Part shown: positions 1 through 5,472 of the stretch, piece by piece | Position numbering within the stretch: position 1 is the stretch's first letter | Layout of the letters: the number at the start of each line of letters is the position of its first letter | Origin: Acidobacteriota bacterium | Lineage (GTDB): Bacteria; Acidobacteriota; Blastocatellia; Pyrinomonadales; Pyrinomonadaceae | Reading direction: 5' to 3' | Assembly: GCA_003222935.1 (NCBI GenBank) | Contig: QHXL01000315.1 | Span: forward strand, 1-6,687 | DNA length: 6,687 nt | Notes under the pieces: model-generated | Database searches by the model: none | Seen by the model: only the letters and a program-made list of their open reading frames with translations | What the model was told of the DNA's origin: nothing | Made by a program: the position numbers and the translations under genes

Positions 1-533
1 CCGGTATCGTTCGATTCATCGTCGATACCTTGACCGGCATTCCCTCGATCGTGACAGGCGTTTTTGTGTACGCAATTCTTGTTTTGCCTACGAAGCGCTT
101 TTCCGCTTTTGCAGGTGGCGTGGCGTTAGCTCTGATTATGGTTCCGATTGTGGCTCGCACGACCGAGGAAATGCTCAAGCTCGTTCCACATAGTTTGCGT
201 GAAGGCGCGCTTGCTCTTGGTGCTCCACAATGGCGAGTAACTCTGGGTGTAATTTTGCCGGCAGCCGCGTCGGGTATTGCGACTGGGGCAATGTTGGCTA
301 TCGCACGAGTTTCAGGTGAAACAGCCCCGCTCTTGTTTACCGCTTTTGGAAGTCGGTTCTTTAGCTACTACATGGACCAGCCAATCGCTTCACTAACGGT
401 TCAGATTTATAACTATGCAATCTCTCCGTATGACGAATGGCACGCGCAGGCCTGGGCTGCGACGCTCGTTCTGATGACATTAATACTGGGAATCAACATT
501 ATCGTTCGGTTCCTGACGCGGAAGAGGTTCTAA
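1..533 (+). CDS. pstA: Phosphate ABC transporter permease PstA (5' end cut off)
   Basis: C-terminal ~177 residues of PstA, one of the two inner-membrane permease subunits of the high-affinity phosphate importer PstSCAB. The reading frame is open from base 3 to the TAA at 531-533, so the gene starts left of the window; the TTG at 30 is an internal leucine, not a start. Seen: hydrophobic segments near the starting motif [16 protein letters not shown], a second around [11 protein letters not shown], one around the [13 protein letters not shown] stretch, and a last one ([16 protein letters not shown]) ending in a basic tail RFLTRKRF. The cytoplasmic EAA-type loop that docks on the ATPase is visible at about 199-265 ([12 protein letters not shown], then ILPAA). 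The segment [12 protein letters not shown] is typical of PstA. E. coli PstA has about 296 residues, so roughly 120 are missing. pstB follows within about 20 bases. Confidence 0.95.
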   Translation, partial: GIVRFIVDTLTGIPSIVTGVFVYAILVLPTKRFSAFAGGVALALIMVPIVARTTEEMLKLVPHSLREGALALGAPQWRVTLGVILPAAASGIATGAMLAIARVSGETAPLLFTAFGSRFFSYYMDQPIASLTVQIYNYAISPYDEWHAQAWAATLVLMTLILGINIIVRFLTRKRF

Positions 534-553
534 CCTTTATGTTCGAGGCCCCG

Positions 554-1393
554 ATGAGCAATATGCAAGCTCAAGCTCCAAAAATTGAAGTTCGTAAAAG
601 GAGTGAACCAATCCCCAACCCCGGGTCGCCGCCTGCGAAGACAAAAGTGGCGGTTCGCAATCTGAACTTTTTTTACGGCCGCTCACAGGCATTGCACGAC
701 ATTTCGATCGAAATCCCCGAGCGTATCGTCATGGCTTTCATTGGCCCGTCAGGTTGTGGCAAATCGACTTTCCTGCGAACACTCAATCGGATGAACGACG
801 TTATTCCCGCGACTCGTGTAGTAGGGCAAGTGCTGATGGACGATCGCGACATTTATGCTCCCGGAACTGATGTCGTTGACCTGCGTCGAAAGGTGGGAAT
901 GGTTTTTCAGAAGTCGAACCCATTTCCCAAGTCGATCTTCGACAATGTTGCCTACGGATTGCGCATCAATCGTCTGACCAGGAGCAACAGCGAACTTGCC
1001 GAACGTGTAGAAGAAGCACTGAAAGATGCTGCCCTGTGGAACGAAGTCAAGGACCGACTTAAGACTTCAGCTCTGAGTTTATCGGGCGGTCAACAGCAAC
1101 GCCTGTGTATTGCGCGGGCTCTGGCAATTCGTCCTGAGGTACTATTAATGGATGAGCCAGCATCAGCACTTGATCCAATCGCTACGTCCAAGATTGAAGA
1201 GTTGGTATTTGATTTGAAGAAGCAGTACACAATCGTCATAGTCACTCACAACATGCAGCAAGCGGCTCGAGTTTCAGATACAACTGCCTTCTTCCTGCTC
1301 GGCAAATTGATTGAAGTGAATGCGACTGAAAAGATGTTTACTGCGCCAAACGAGAAATTGACTGAGGATTACATTACGGGAAGGTTTGGTTGA
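554..1393 (+). CDS. pstB: Phosphate ABC transporter ATP-binding protein PstB
   Basis: Cytoplasmic ATPase that powers phosphate import through PstC/PstA. With the ATG at 554 it has 279 residues. All ABC motifs are intact: Walker [10 protein letters not shown] (64-72), Q-loop VFQKSNPFP, signature LSGGQ (176-180), Walker B VLLMDEP (196-202) and switch histidine H232 in VTHNM. The Q-loop wording [18 protein letters not shown] and the TGRFG-like C-terminus are characteristic of PstB rather than other importers. The start is uncertain. The ATG at 554 has GAGG 5 bases upstream; the ATG at 539 (284 residues) has GAGG 11 bases upstream and lies 5 bases after the pstA stop. A still longer frame opening at 437 would run through the pstA coding end and its extra residues look unlike PstB. 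The ~30 residues before the ABC domain are low-complexity and probably disordered. Confidence 0.95.
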   Translation: MSNMQAQAPKIEVRKRSEPIPNPGSPPAKTKVAVRNLNFFYGRSQALHDISIEIPERIVMAFIGPSGCGKSTFLRTLNRMNDVIPATRVVGQVLMDDRDIYAPGTDVVDLRRKVGMVFQKSNPFPKSIFDNVAYGLRINRLTRSNSELAERVEEALKDAALWNEVKDRLKTSALSLSGGQQQRLCIARALAIRPEVLLMDEPASALDPIATSKIEELVFDLKKQYTIVIVTHNMQQAARVSDTTAFFLLGKLIEVNATEKMFTAPNEKLTEDYITGRFG

Positions 1394-1399
1394 AGGACG

Positions 1400-1500
1400 T
1401 ACTTTGTGCTTGGTGCTTTGATCTTTGTCCGTGAAGCTCAAGGTACCCGAGATTTCAAAGGCCATTTTGGATAAGAGAACAAAGCTCAAAGTACAAAGCA
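1400..1500. repeat. Inverted array of 7-base TRCTTTG repeats after pstB
   Basis: The left arm at 1400-1427 is four head-to-tail heptads (tactttg, tgcttgg, tgctttg, atctttg). The right arm at 1480-1500 is three heptads in the opposite orientation (caaagct, caaagta, caaagca). In register, 1407-1430 can pair with 1477-1500 with about four mismatches around a 46-base centre; within this, 1411-1420 and 1494-1503 give a perfect 10-bp alternative. The same family occurs after acyP. No T-run follows, so it is not a classical intrinsic terminator. It could still attenuate or protect the pstAB transcript. It begins 6 bases after the pstB stop. Confidence 0.8.
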
Positions 1501-1532
1501 CCACGCTCTAAACAGCCAATCGGCAATGGGAA

Positions 1533-1567
1533 GCAATCTGAAATCAACAATCTGAAATCTGCAATTA
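1533..1567. repeat. Five tandem 7-base RMAATCT repeats before phoU
   Basis: Five consecutive heptads (gcaatct, gaaatca, acaatct, gaaatct, gcaatta) fill the space directly before the phoU start codon, ending one base short of the ATG. Positions 1534-1558 match 5302-5326 with a single mismatch, so this is a dispersed element and not a chance AT-rich stretch. It occupies the place where a ribosome binding site for phoU would be expected. Confidence 0.8.
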
Positions 1568-1568
1568 T

Positions 1569-2225
1569 ATGGAAGCTCACCGTCATCTTGACGACGAACT
1601 AAGTTCACTTCGTGATCGAGTACTGCTACTCGGTGGCGAAGCGGAGCAGGCACTCGAGCGCGCAATGTATGCGCTCAGCGAACGCGACAGCGAGGTTGCT
1701 CGCCAGGTTTTAGACGACGACGATCGCGTTGATCACCTGGAAGTCGAAATCGACCGCCAGTGCATCGACATAATCGCTCTCCGACAACCGGCGGCCCGCG
1801 ATCTGCGGTTTGTTATTTCGGTTGCCAAAATGGCGCCCGTTCTTGAACGCATCGCAGACCATGCTTGCAACATCGCTCGCACAGCGCTCGATCTGAACAA
1901 TGAACCGGAGTTGAAGAATGTATTGGATCTGCGGCAAATGGCGGATCATGCATTGGAGATGTTGCGGTCAGCTCTCGATGCTTTTACTTCAGGCGATGCG
2001 TTGGCTGCGCGTGAGATTATTAAGAGCGATCGAGCGATCAATGATCTCTACACCCACACTTTCCATCGTCTCATCGAAATGATGGTGACAGAGCCAGCAA
2101 CTGCTACTCGAGACGCGCGGCTTTTGTTCGTCGCCAAGCATCTCGAGCGAATTGGTGATTACGTAACCGACATTTGTGAACTTACTGTCTACATGGCCGA
2201 AGCAGCTTTCATTAAGCACCAGTAA
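1569..2225 (+). CDS. phoU: Phosphate signalling regulator PhoU
   Basis: 218-residue PhoU, a cytoplasmic all-helical protein made of two similar three-helix bundles. Family knowledge: PhoU connects the Pst transporter to PhoR and represses the Pho response when phosphate is plentiful. Seen: the two metal-binding repeats are both present, LERIADHACNI (E93, D97, N101) and LERIGDYVTDI (E193, D197, D201), spaced exactly 100 residues apart as expected for a duplicated fold. The segment IALRQPAARDLRFVISVAKM is also typical. E. coli PhoU is 241 residues, so this is a slightly short but complete member. No Shine-Dalgarno sequence precedes the ATG, because a heptad repeat array runs up to it; the next in-frame methionine is at residue 33 and would remove helix 1, so 1569 is kept. 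phoB follows 6 bases after the stop, implying one transcript. Confidence 0.95.
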   Translation: MEAHRHLDDELSSLRDRVLLLGGEAEQALERAMYALSERDSEVARQVLDDDDRVDHLEVEIDRQCIDIIALRQPAARDLRFVISVAKMAPVLERIADHACNIARTALDLNNEPELKNVLDLRQMADHALEMLRSALDAFTSGDALAAREIIKSDRAINDLYTHTFHRLIEMMVTEPATATRDARLLFVAKHLERIGDYVTDICELTVYMAEAAFIKHQ

Positions 2226-2231
2226 ATAATC

Positions 2232-2939
2232 ATGACACGTCCAGTACTGATAATTGAGGATGATGCCGACATCTCCGAAAGCTTGAAGTACAACTTCGAG
2301 CGTGAAGGTTTGGTAGCAGTGACGGCACCCACCGGGGAGGCTGGCTTAACGGCGGCTTTGAATGAACGAGATCCACCCAGGCTCATTATTCTCGACCTTA
2401 TGTTACCCGGAATGAGTGGCATCGAGTTGTGTCGCCGTTTGAGACGGGAACCGGCTACCAGACGAACGCCGATCATTATGTTGACGGCCAAGGCTTCTGA
2501 GTCGGATCGCGTCGCTGGTTTGGATCTCGGCGCCGATGATTACATCACGAAGCCGTTTTCGGTTCGTGAATTGTTAGCTCGCGTGCGTGCAGTAATGCGT
2601 CGAGCCGACGAGACAATGGGCAAGACGTACGAAGATGATCATCTTCTCATCGACTTCGACGATATCCGCGTAGTTTGCGACGGAGCAAAAATTAAACTCA
2701 CGAACAAGGAGTTTACGTTGCTGTCAGTTCTTGCTCGCAGTGCGGATCGCGTTGTCACCCGGCAACAGTTGCTTGATAGTGTTTGGGGCTATAGTTATTA
2801 CGGGGATGCACGGACACTTGATGTGCACATACGTCGATTGCGGCAAAAGCTCGATAAATGTGGCGACTGCATTGAAACTGTTGTAGGTGTCGGCTATCGT
2901 TTCGTCGGCTGTCCGACTCAGAGTGCCGCATCGCAATAG
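2232..2939 (+). CDS. phoB: PhoB-type response regulator (OmpR family)
   Basis: 235-residue transcription factor with an N-terminal receiver and a C-terminal winged-helix DNA-binding domain. Receiver residues visible: acidic pocket E9/D10/D11, phosphoacceptor D55 in ILDLMLPG, switch T85 in MLTAK, and K107 in YITKPF. The DNA-binding domain covers about 135-227: LTNKEFTLL before the recognition region and RTLDVHIRRLRQKL, ending in the VVGVGYRF wing. Family role: phosphorylated PhoB-like proteins bind Pho boxes and activate pst and other phosphate-scavenging genes. The placement between phoU and a PhoR-like kinase supports PhoB over other OmpR regulators. No Pho box is visible in the window; the pst promoter would lie to the left of it. 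There is no clear ribosome binding site, and the 6-base gap after phoU suggests coupled translation. Confidence 0.9.
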   Translation: MTRPVLIIEDDADISESLKYNFEREGLVAVTAPTGEAGLTAALNERDPPRLIILDLMLPGMSGIELCRRLRREPATRRTPIIMLTAKASESDRVAGLDLGADDYITKPFSVRELLARVRAVMRRADETMGKTYEDDHLLIDFDDIRVVCDGAKIKLTNKEFTLLSVLARSADRVVTRQQLLDSVWGYSYYGDARTLDVHIRRLRQKLDKCGDCIETVVGVGYRFVGCPTQSAASQ

Positions 2940-2946
2940 TCGTTTC

Positions 2947-2951
2947 GAAGG
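2947..2951 (+). promoter_or_regulatory. Ribosome binding site deciding the GTG start of phoR
   Basis: GAAGG ends 8 bases before the GTG at 2960. This supports that non-ATG start, which is also the start that keeps the complete first membrane helix of the kinase. Confidence 0.6.
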
Positions 2952-2959
2952 TAGTCTTC

Positions 2960-4207
2960 GTGTCCAAGCTGCAAACACTCCTATTTGGTTTATTCCTGGC
3001 CCTAACTTCCGTCGTTCTCCTTCTTTCCTCGTACCAGGCTCGCCTGGTCTTTTCGTTGCTCGTCCTTATTGCGTCGCTCGCACTAGTGGTGAAGGCGTTT
3101 TTCTTTTCAAAAGAAGCTAACCCGCCGACCCGAACTTTCGATGCGCACCAGACCGAGTCACCGGAAATTTTCGCAGTTGGCCAGTTATTCGAAGCAACCC
3201 TCGGCGGTATGCGCGAAGGTCTGCTGGTTGTGAATAAGGATATGCGAGTCGTTGCGGCGAATCCTGCTGCACATAAACTATTCAACCCCAACCTGTCGAA
3301 TCTCGAATCCCAACGCCTGACTGAACTCACGCGCAACCCTGCTATCTACAGTGCGTTTCTTGATGCCTTGAAAGGTGAGGAGAGCGCTGATGTAAAAGTA
3401 GAAATACATGGACCAGAACGCCAGGTATTTGATCTTCGCGTTGTTCCACTTGGTGCAAATGGCGCGGGTGCGTCGGGAGCGCTCGGGGTCTTCTTCGATA
3501 TTACTCGCACCGAACGACTGGAAATCGTGCGACAAGAGTTTCTTTCAAATGTTTCGCACGAACTTCGCACCCCGCTAACGTCGATACTTGCGTTCGTCGA
3601 AACACTTCAAAATGGTGCTTTGGATGATCGCGAAAGTAGTCAGCGGTTTCTTTCTATCATCAGCAAGAACGCAACTCGGATGCACGGCCTGATTGACGAC
3701 ATTCTTGAACTGACGGCAATTGAAGGCGGGAATGTGCAGTTACGACTGGCTCCGGTTGAACTCGCGGAATTGGTTAACGAGGTCATCGCTTCGTTGGCGA
3801 GCAAGGCGTCGGCCCAGGGGATGGCGATCTTGAATGAGGTCCGTCACGGCTCAGTTGTGTTTGCTGACACTCGCCGTTTGGAACGCATGCTGACCAACCT
3901 GATTGAGAACGGAATCAAGTTTGGTCGCGAGAATGGCACGGTCACGATCAAACACCATCCAGACGAACGAGATACGATCATCGTCGAGGACAATGGCGAA
4001 GGTATTCCGGCACAGCATCTCGAGCGACTCTTCGAACGTTTCTACCGCGTGGATCGCGCCCGCTCTCGCGACATGGGTGGCACAGGTCTTGGTCTGGCCA
4101 TCGTCAAACACCTCGCAATACTTCACGGTGGCGAAGTGACGGTCACCTCGGAGTTAGGCAAAGGCACTTCGTTTACTCTTCATCTTCCAAAGCAAGCCAT
4201 TCACTAA
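2960..4207 (+). CDS. phoR: PhoR-type sensor histidine kinase
   Basis: 415-residue membrane histidine kinase, the expected partner of the PhoB protein 20 bases upstream. Two membrane helices lie at about 5-23 and 29-49 with only a few residues between them, so there is essentially no periplasmic sensor. A PAS-like domain follows (about 75-183, including GMREGLLVVNKDMRVVAANPAA). The H box is FLSNVSHELRTPLTS with H200. The ATPase has an N box NLIENGIKFG (N313, N317), G1 VEDNGEGIP (D344, G346, G348), F box RLFERFYRVD and G2 GGTGLGLAIV. In PhoR proteins of this build, phosphate status is read through PstSCAB and PhoU rather than by direct ligand binding outside the cell. The gene uses a GTG start and ends with TAA; a REPIN-like element begins at the next base. 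Confidence 0.9.
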   Translation: MSKLQTLLFGLFLALTSVVLLLSSYQARLVFSLLVLIASLALVVKAFFFSKEANPPTRTFDAHQTESPEIFAVGQLFEATLGGMREGLLVVNKDMRVVAANPAAHKLFNPNLSNLESQRLTELTRNPAIYSAFLDALKGEESADVKVEIHGPERQVFDLRVVPLGANGAGASGALGVFFDITRTERLEIVRQEFLSNVSHELRTPLTSILAFVETLQNGALDDRESSQRFLSIISKNATRMHGLIDDILELTAIEGGNVQLRLAPVELAELVNEVIASLASKASAQGMAILNEVRHGSVVFADTRRLERMLTNLIENGIKFGRENGTVTIKHHPDERDTIIVEDNGEGIPAQHLERLFERFYRVDRARSRDMGGTGLGLAIVKHLAILHGGEVTVTSELGKGTSFTLHLPKQAIH

Positions 4208-4310
4208 CCTCCTTGGAGTGCGGGGACTTGTCACCGCTTTTTTAATCGGCTCCGTCTTTACCGAGTGGCTCTTTAGCAAAGCGGTGACAAGTCCCCGCAC
4301 TCCAAGGAGG
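4208..4310. repeat. REPIN-like element: perfect 33-bp inverted repeat
   Basis: Bases 4208-4240 and 4278-4310 are perfect reverse complements over 33 bp, separated by a 37-base centre. Each arm contains its own imperfect palindrome: gcggggac-tt-gtcaccgc at 4220-4237, and its mirror at 4281-4298, each with one mismatched pair. The tetranucleotide GGAG sits one base outside each palindrome (4215-4218, and CTCC at 4300-4303 on the other side). Two inverted REP units with a G(T/G)AG head make up the architecture called REPIN, mobilised in other bacteria by RAYT transposases. No RAYT gene is present here, so if mobile it would depend on a protein encoded elsewhere. Confidence 0.75.
4220..4243 (+). 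terminator. Possible intrinsic terminator after phoR, formed by the left REP arm
   Basis: The palindrome 4220-4237 can fold as a GC-rich hairpin with one internal mismatch and a small loop, and six T follow immediately (4238-4243). It starts 12 bases after the phoR stop. The T-run is longer than in the mirrored right arm (three on the opposite strand), so a terminator would act for the + strand. The tight loop and the alternative pairing with the right arm keep confidence low. Confidence 0.4.
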
Positions 4311-4351
4311 CATTAGGATTATTCTCGAACCTTTGGCAAAATGCGGTACAC

Positions 4352-4633
4352 ATGCAAGCGGTAGCGCGAAAATTCGTAATTCGAGGCGAAGTGCAGGGAG
4401 TCGGATATCGCTTCTTTGCTCAACGTGCGGCAGCCAAACATCAAGTCGTAGGCTACGTTCGCAATAGTCCTGATGGCACCGTCGAAGCTTATGCAGAAGG
4501 ACCAGCAAACAGCGTCGAAGATTTCAAACACGATCTGGCGACTGGTCCACAGTGGGCAGTCATTGAGCACATGGAAGAAATAAACGTCGAGCCGACTGGG
4601 AGATATTTTGGATTTAAGATAGAACGAACTTAG
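4352..4633 (+). CDS. acyP: Acylphosphatase
   Basis: 93-residue acylphosphatase, the usual family length (about 90-100). It hydrolyses the carboxyl-phosphate bond of acyl phosphates such as acetyl phosphate or 1,3-bisphosphoglycerate in the cytoplasm. Seen: the phosphate-binding signature GEVQGVGYRFF at 12-22 with catalytic R20, and the second motif GYVRNSPDGTVEAYAEG at 34-50 with catalytic N38. The C-terminus ends in YFGFKIERT, the usual last strand. The ATG at 4352 places the first beta strand correctly; an ATG at 4341 is out of frame. There is no obvious Shine-Dalgarno sequence. Any promoter must lie in the short stretch after the REPIN-like element or within it. Acetyl phosphate can phosphorylate response regulators, but a link to the adjacent PhoB/PhoR pair is only speculation. 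Confidence 0.95.
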   Translation: MQAVARKFVIRGEVQGVGYRFFAQRAAAKHQVVGYVRNSPDGTVEAYAEGPANSVEDFKHDLATGPQWAVIEHMEEINVEPTGRYFGFKIERT

Positions 4634-4707
4634 TGCTTTGTACTTTGACCTTTGTACTTTGTTCCGTGTTAAAGCGAACAAAGCACAAAGATCAAAGCAC
4701 AAAGCAC
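4633..4707. repeat. Long hairpin of inverted 7-base TRCTTTG repeats after acyP
   Basis: Left arm: four heptads at 4634-4661 (tgctttg, tactttg, acctttg, tactttg). Right arm: four opposite heptads at 4679-4706 (caaagca, caaagat, caaagca, caaagca). Bases 4633-4664 pair with 4676-4707 at 29 of 32 positions around an 11-base loop. The first paired base is the last base of the acyP TAG stop. This is the cleaner of the two copies of this family in the window. It could act as an mRNA-stabilising 3' stem or an attenuator between acyP and apt, but there is no T-run for intrinsic termination. Confidence 0.85.
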
Positions 4708-4735
4708 AATTGCAAATAAGGAACCTCCGACTAGA

Positions 4736-5257
4736 ATGGATCACTTAAAGAAACTTATCCGGGAAGTCCCGGACTTTCCCAAACCAGGCATTAACTTCTA
4801 CGACATCACCACGCTTCTCAAGCATCCTGAAGGTTTACGAAACACTGTAGACGCGCTGGCTGCGGAGTTTGAGGGACAAAAAGTGGATTCGGTTATTGGT
4901 GTGGAAGCGCGGGGCTTTATCTTCGCACCTGCGCTCGCTTATCACCTTGGTGCCGGCTTTGTTCCGGTTCGCAAACCAAAAAAGCTGCCGGCTGAATGCG
5001 CGTCGATCTCGTACGATCTCGAGTACGGCCAGGACACTTTGCAGATTCACCGCGACGCCGTGGGCGATGGCCATCGTGTAATCATTGCCGACGACTTGCT
5101 GGCGACAGGCGGCACGGCCCGCGCAGTGGTTGACCTGGTCGAACAACTGGGCGGAACAGTTGTCGGTTTGGTGTTTGTAGTTGAATTGGAATTCCTGCCA
5201 GGCCGAGAGAAATTGGCAGGGTATGATGTGAGGTCGTTGATAAAGTACGATTCTTAG
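4736..5257 (+). CDS. apt: Adenine phosphoribosyltransferase
   Basis: 173-residue APT, the standard bacterial length. It salvages adenine by joining it to PRPP to give AMP and pyrophosphate, in the cytoplasm. Seen: the N-terminal hood [21 protein letters not shown] (8-28), in two conserved halves; the [16 protein letters not shown] segment (53-67) that contacts PRPP/pyrophosphate; the flexible loop around [10 protein letters not shown] with ISYDLEYG; and the 5-phosphoribose-binding motif [16 protein letters not shown] (115-130) with D119, D120 and T124-T127. The AAGGA at 4718-4722 is 13 bases from the ATG, rather far for a Shine-Dalgarno site, but no other start fits the conserved N-terminus. 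The upstream heptad hairpin separates it from acyP. The TAG stop overlaps the first AGTCAGT repeat. Confidence 0.96.
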   Translation: MDHLKKLIREVPDFPKPGINFYDITTLLKHPEGLRNTVDALAAEFEGQKVDSVIGVEARGFIFAPALAYHLGAGFVPVRKPKKLPAECASISYDLEYGQDTLQIHRDAVGDGHRVIIADDLLATGGTARAVVDLVEQLGGTVVGLVFVVELEFLPGREKLAGYDVRSLIKYDS

Positions 5258-5276
5258 TCAGTAGTCAGTAGTCAGT
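5256..5276. repeat. Three perfect tandem AGTCAGT heptads after apt
   Basis: Three uninterrupted copies of AGTCAGT followed by a partial fourth (agtg). The first copy supplies the last two bases of the apt TAG stop codon. It is the third 7-base repeat family in this window and lies 17 bases before the RMAATCT array. Confidence 0.85.
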
Positions 5277-5290
5277 AGTGATACGCGTTG

Positions 5291-5319
5291 CTGACAATCT
5301 GCAATCTGAAATCTACAAT
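5291..5319 (+). promoter_or_regulatory. Sigma-70-type promoter of the tRNA-Arg gene
   Basis: -35 CTGACA at 5291-5296 (5 of 6 to TTGACA), exactly 17 bases of spacer, then -10 TACAAT at 5314-5319 (5 of 6 to TATAAT). Transcription would start near 5326, about 7 bases before the mature tRNA 5' end, a short leader of the kind RNase P removes. The spacer and -10 lie inside a heptad repeat array. Confidence 0.65.
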
Positions 5320-5328
5320 CTGAAATAA
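5294..5328. repeat. Five tandem 7-base RMAATCT repeats before the tRNA
   Basis: Consecutive heptads acaatct, gcaatct, gaaatct, acaatct, gaaataa. Positions 5302-5326 match the array before phoU (1534-1558) with one difference, T5314 against A1546. That T is the first base of the proposed -10 hexamer. Confidence 0.8.
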
Positions 5329-5332
5329 CTTG

Positions 5333-5409
5333 GCTCCCGTAGCTCAGCTGCATAGAGCGTCCGCCTCCTAAGCGGAAGGTCGCGCGTTGGAATCGCGCCG
5401 GGGGCACCA
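5333..5409 (+). tRNA. tRNA-Arg (anticodon CCU), CCA encoded
   Basis: A full cloverleaf can be drawn. The acceptor stem is GCTCCCG (5333-5339) with CGGGGGC (5399-5405), including a T3-G70 wobble. Discriminator A73 is at 5406 and CCA at 5407-5409. The D stem is GCTC/GAGC. The anticodon stem is TCCGC/GCGGA with loop CTCCTAA, giving anticodon CCT at 5367-5369, which reads AGG. The variable loop is AGGTC, and the T stem GCGCG/CGCGC closes loop TTGGAAT. Standard features U8, A14, U33, A58 and the G15-C48 pair are all present. Unusual: position 19 is C (5351) and position 56 is G (5389), where nearly all tRNAs have G19 and C56. The swap keeps the elbow pair, so the gene is probably functional. No clear terminator follows. 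Confidence 0.95.
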
Positions 5410-5472
5410 TTTTCCCGAGCCAATAGACCGTCGAAGTAGCGAGACTCATCTAGCAGAGACTCTTGAACGGAA

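Noticed and set aside
437..553. Longer PstB starting at 437 inside pstA
   Set aside because: The added residues are the pstA 3' end read in another frame and do not resemble a PstB N-terminus; ATGs at 539 and 554 follow the pstA stop and have GAGG motifs.
1274..1504. 76-residue minus-strand frame opposite the pstB end and the following gap
   Set aside because: It consists of antisense pstB plus the heptad dyad; no ribosome binding site and no family resemblance.
1533..1567. CRISPR array suggested by regularly spaced repeats
   Set aside because: Units are 7 bases and directly tandem, with no unique spacers and no cas genes nearby.
2755..3336. 193-residue minus-strand frame across the phoB-phoR junction
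   Set aside because: It lies opposite two well-supported genes, and its composition (Arg, Ser and Thr rich) is that of a reverse-complement shadow with no recognisable motif.
4319..4744. 141-residue minus-strand frame opposite acyP and the hairpin
   Set aside because: Opposite a catalytically intact acylphosphatase and a repeat array; the apparent length comes from stop-poor antisense codons.
5258..5449. 63-residue minus-strand frame over the tRNA
   Set aside because: It is the complement of the tRNA-Arg gene and neighbouring repeats; tRNA shadows of this type are often mis-called as proteins.
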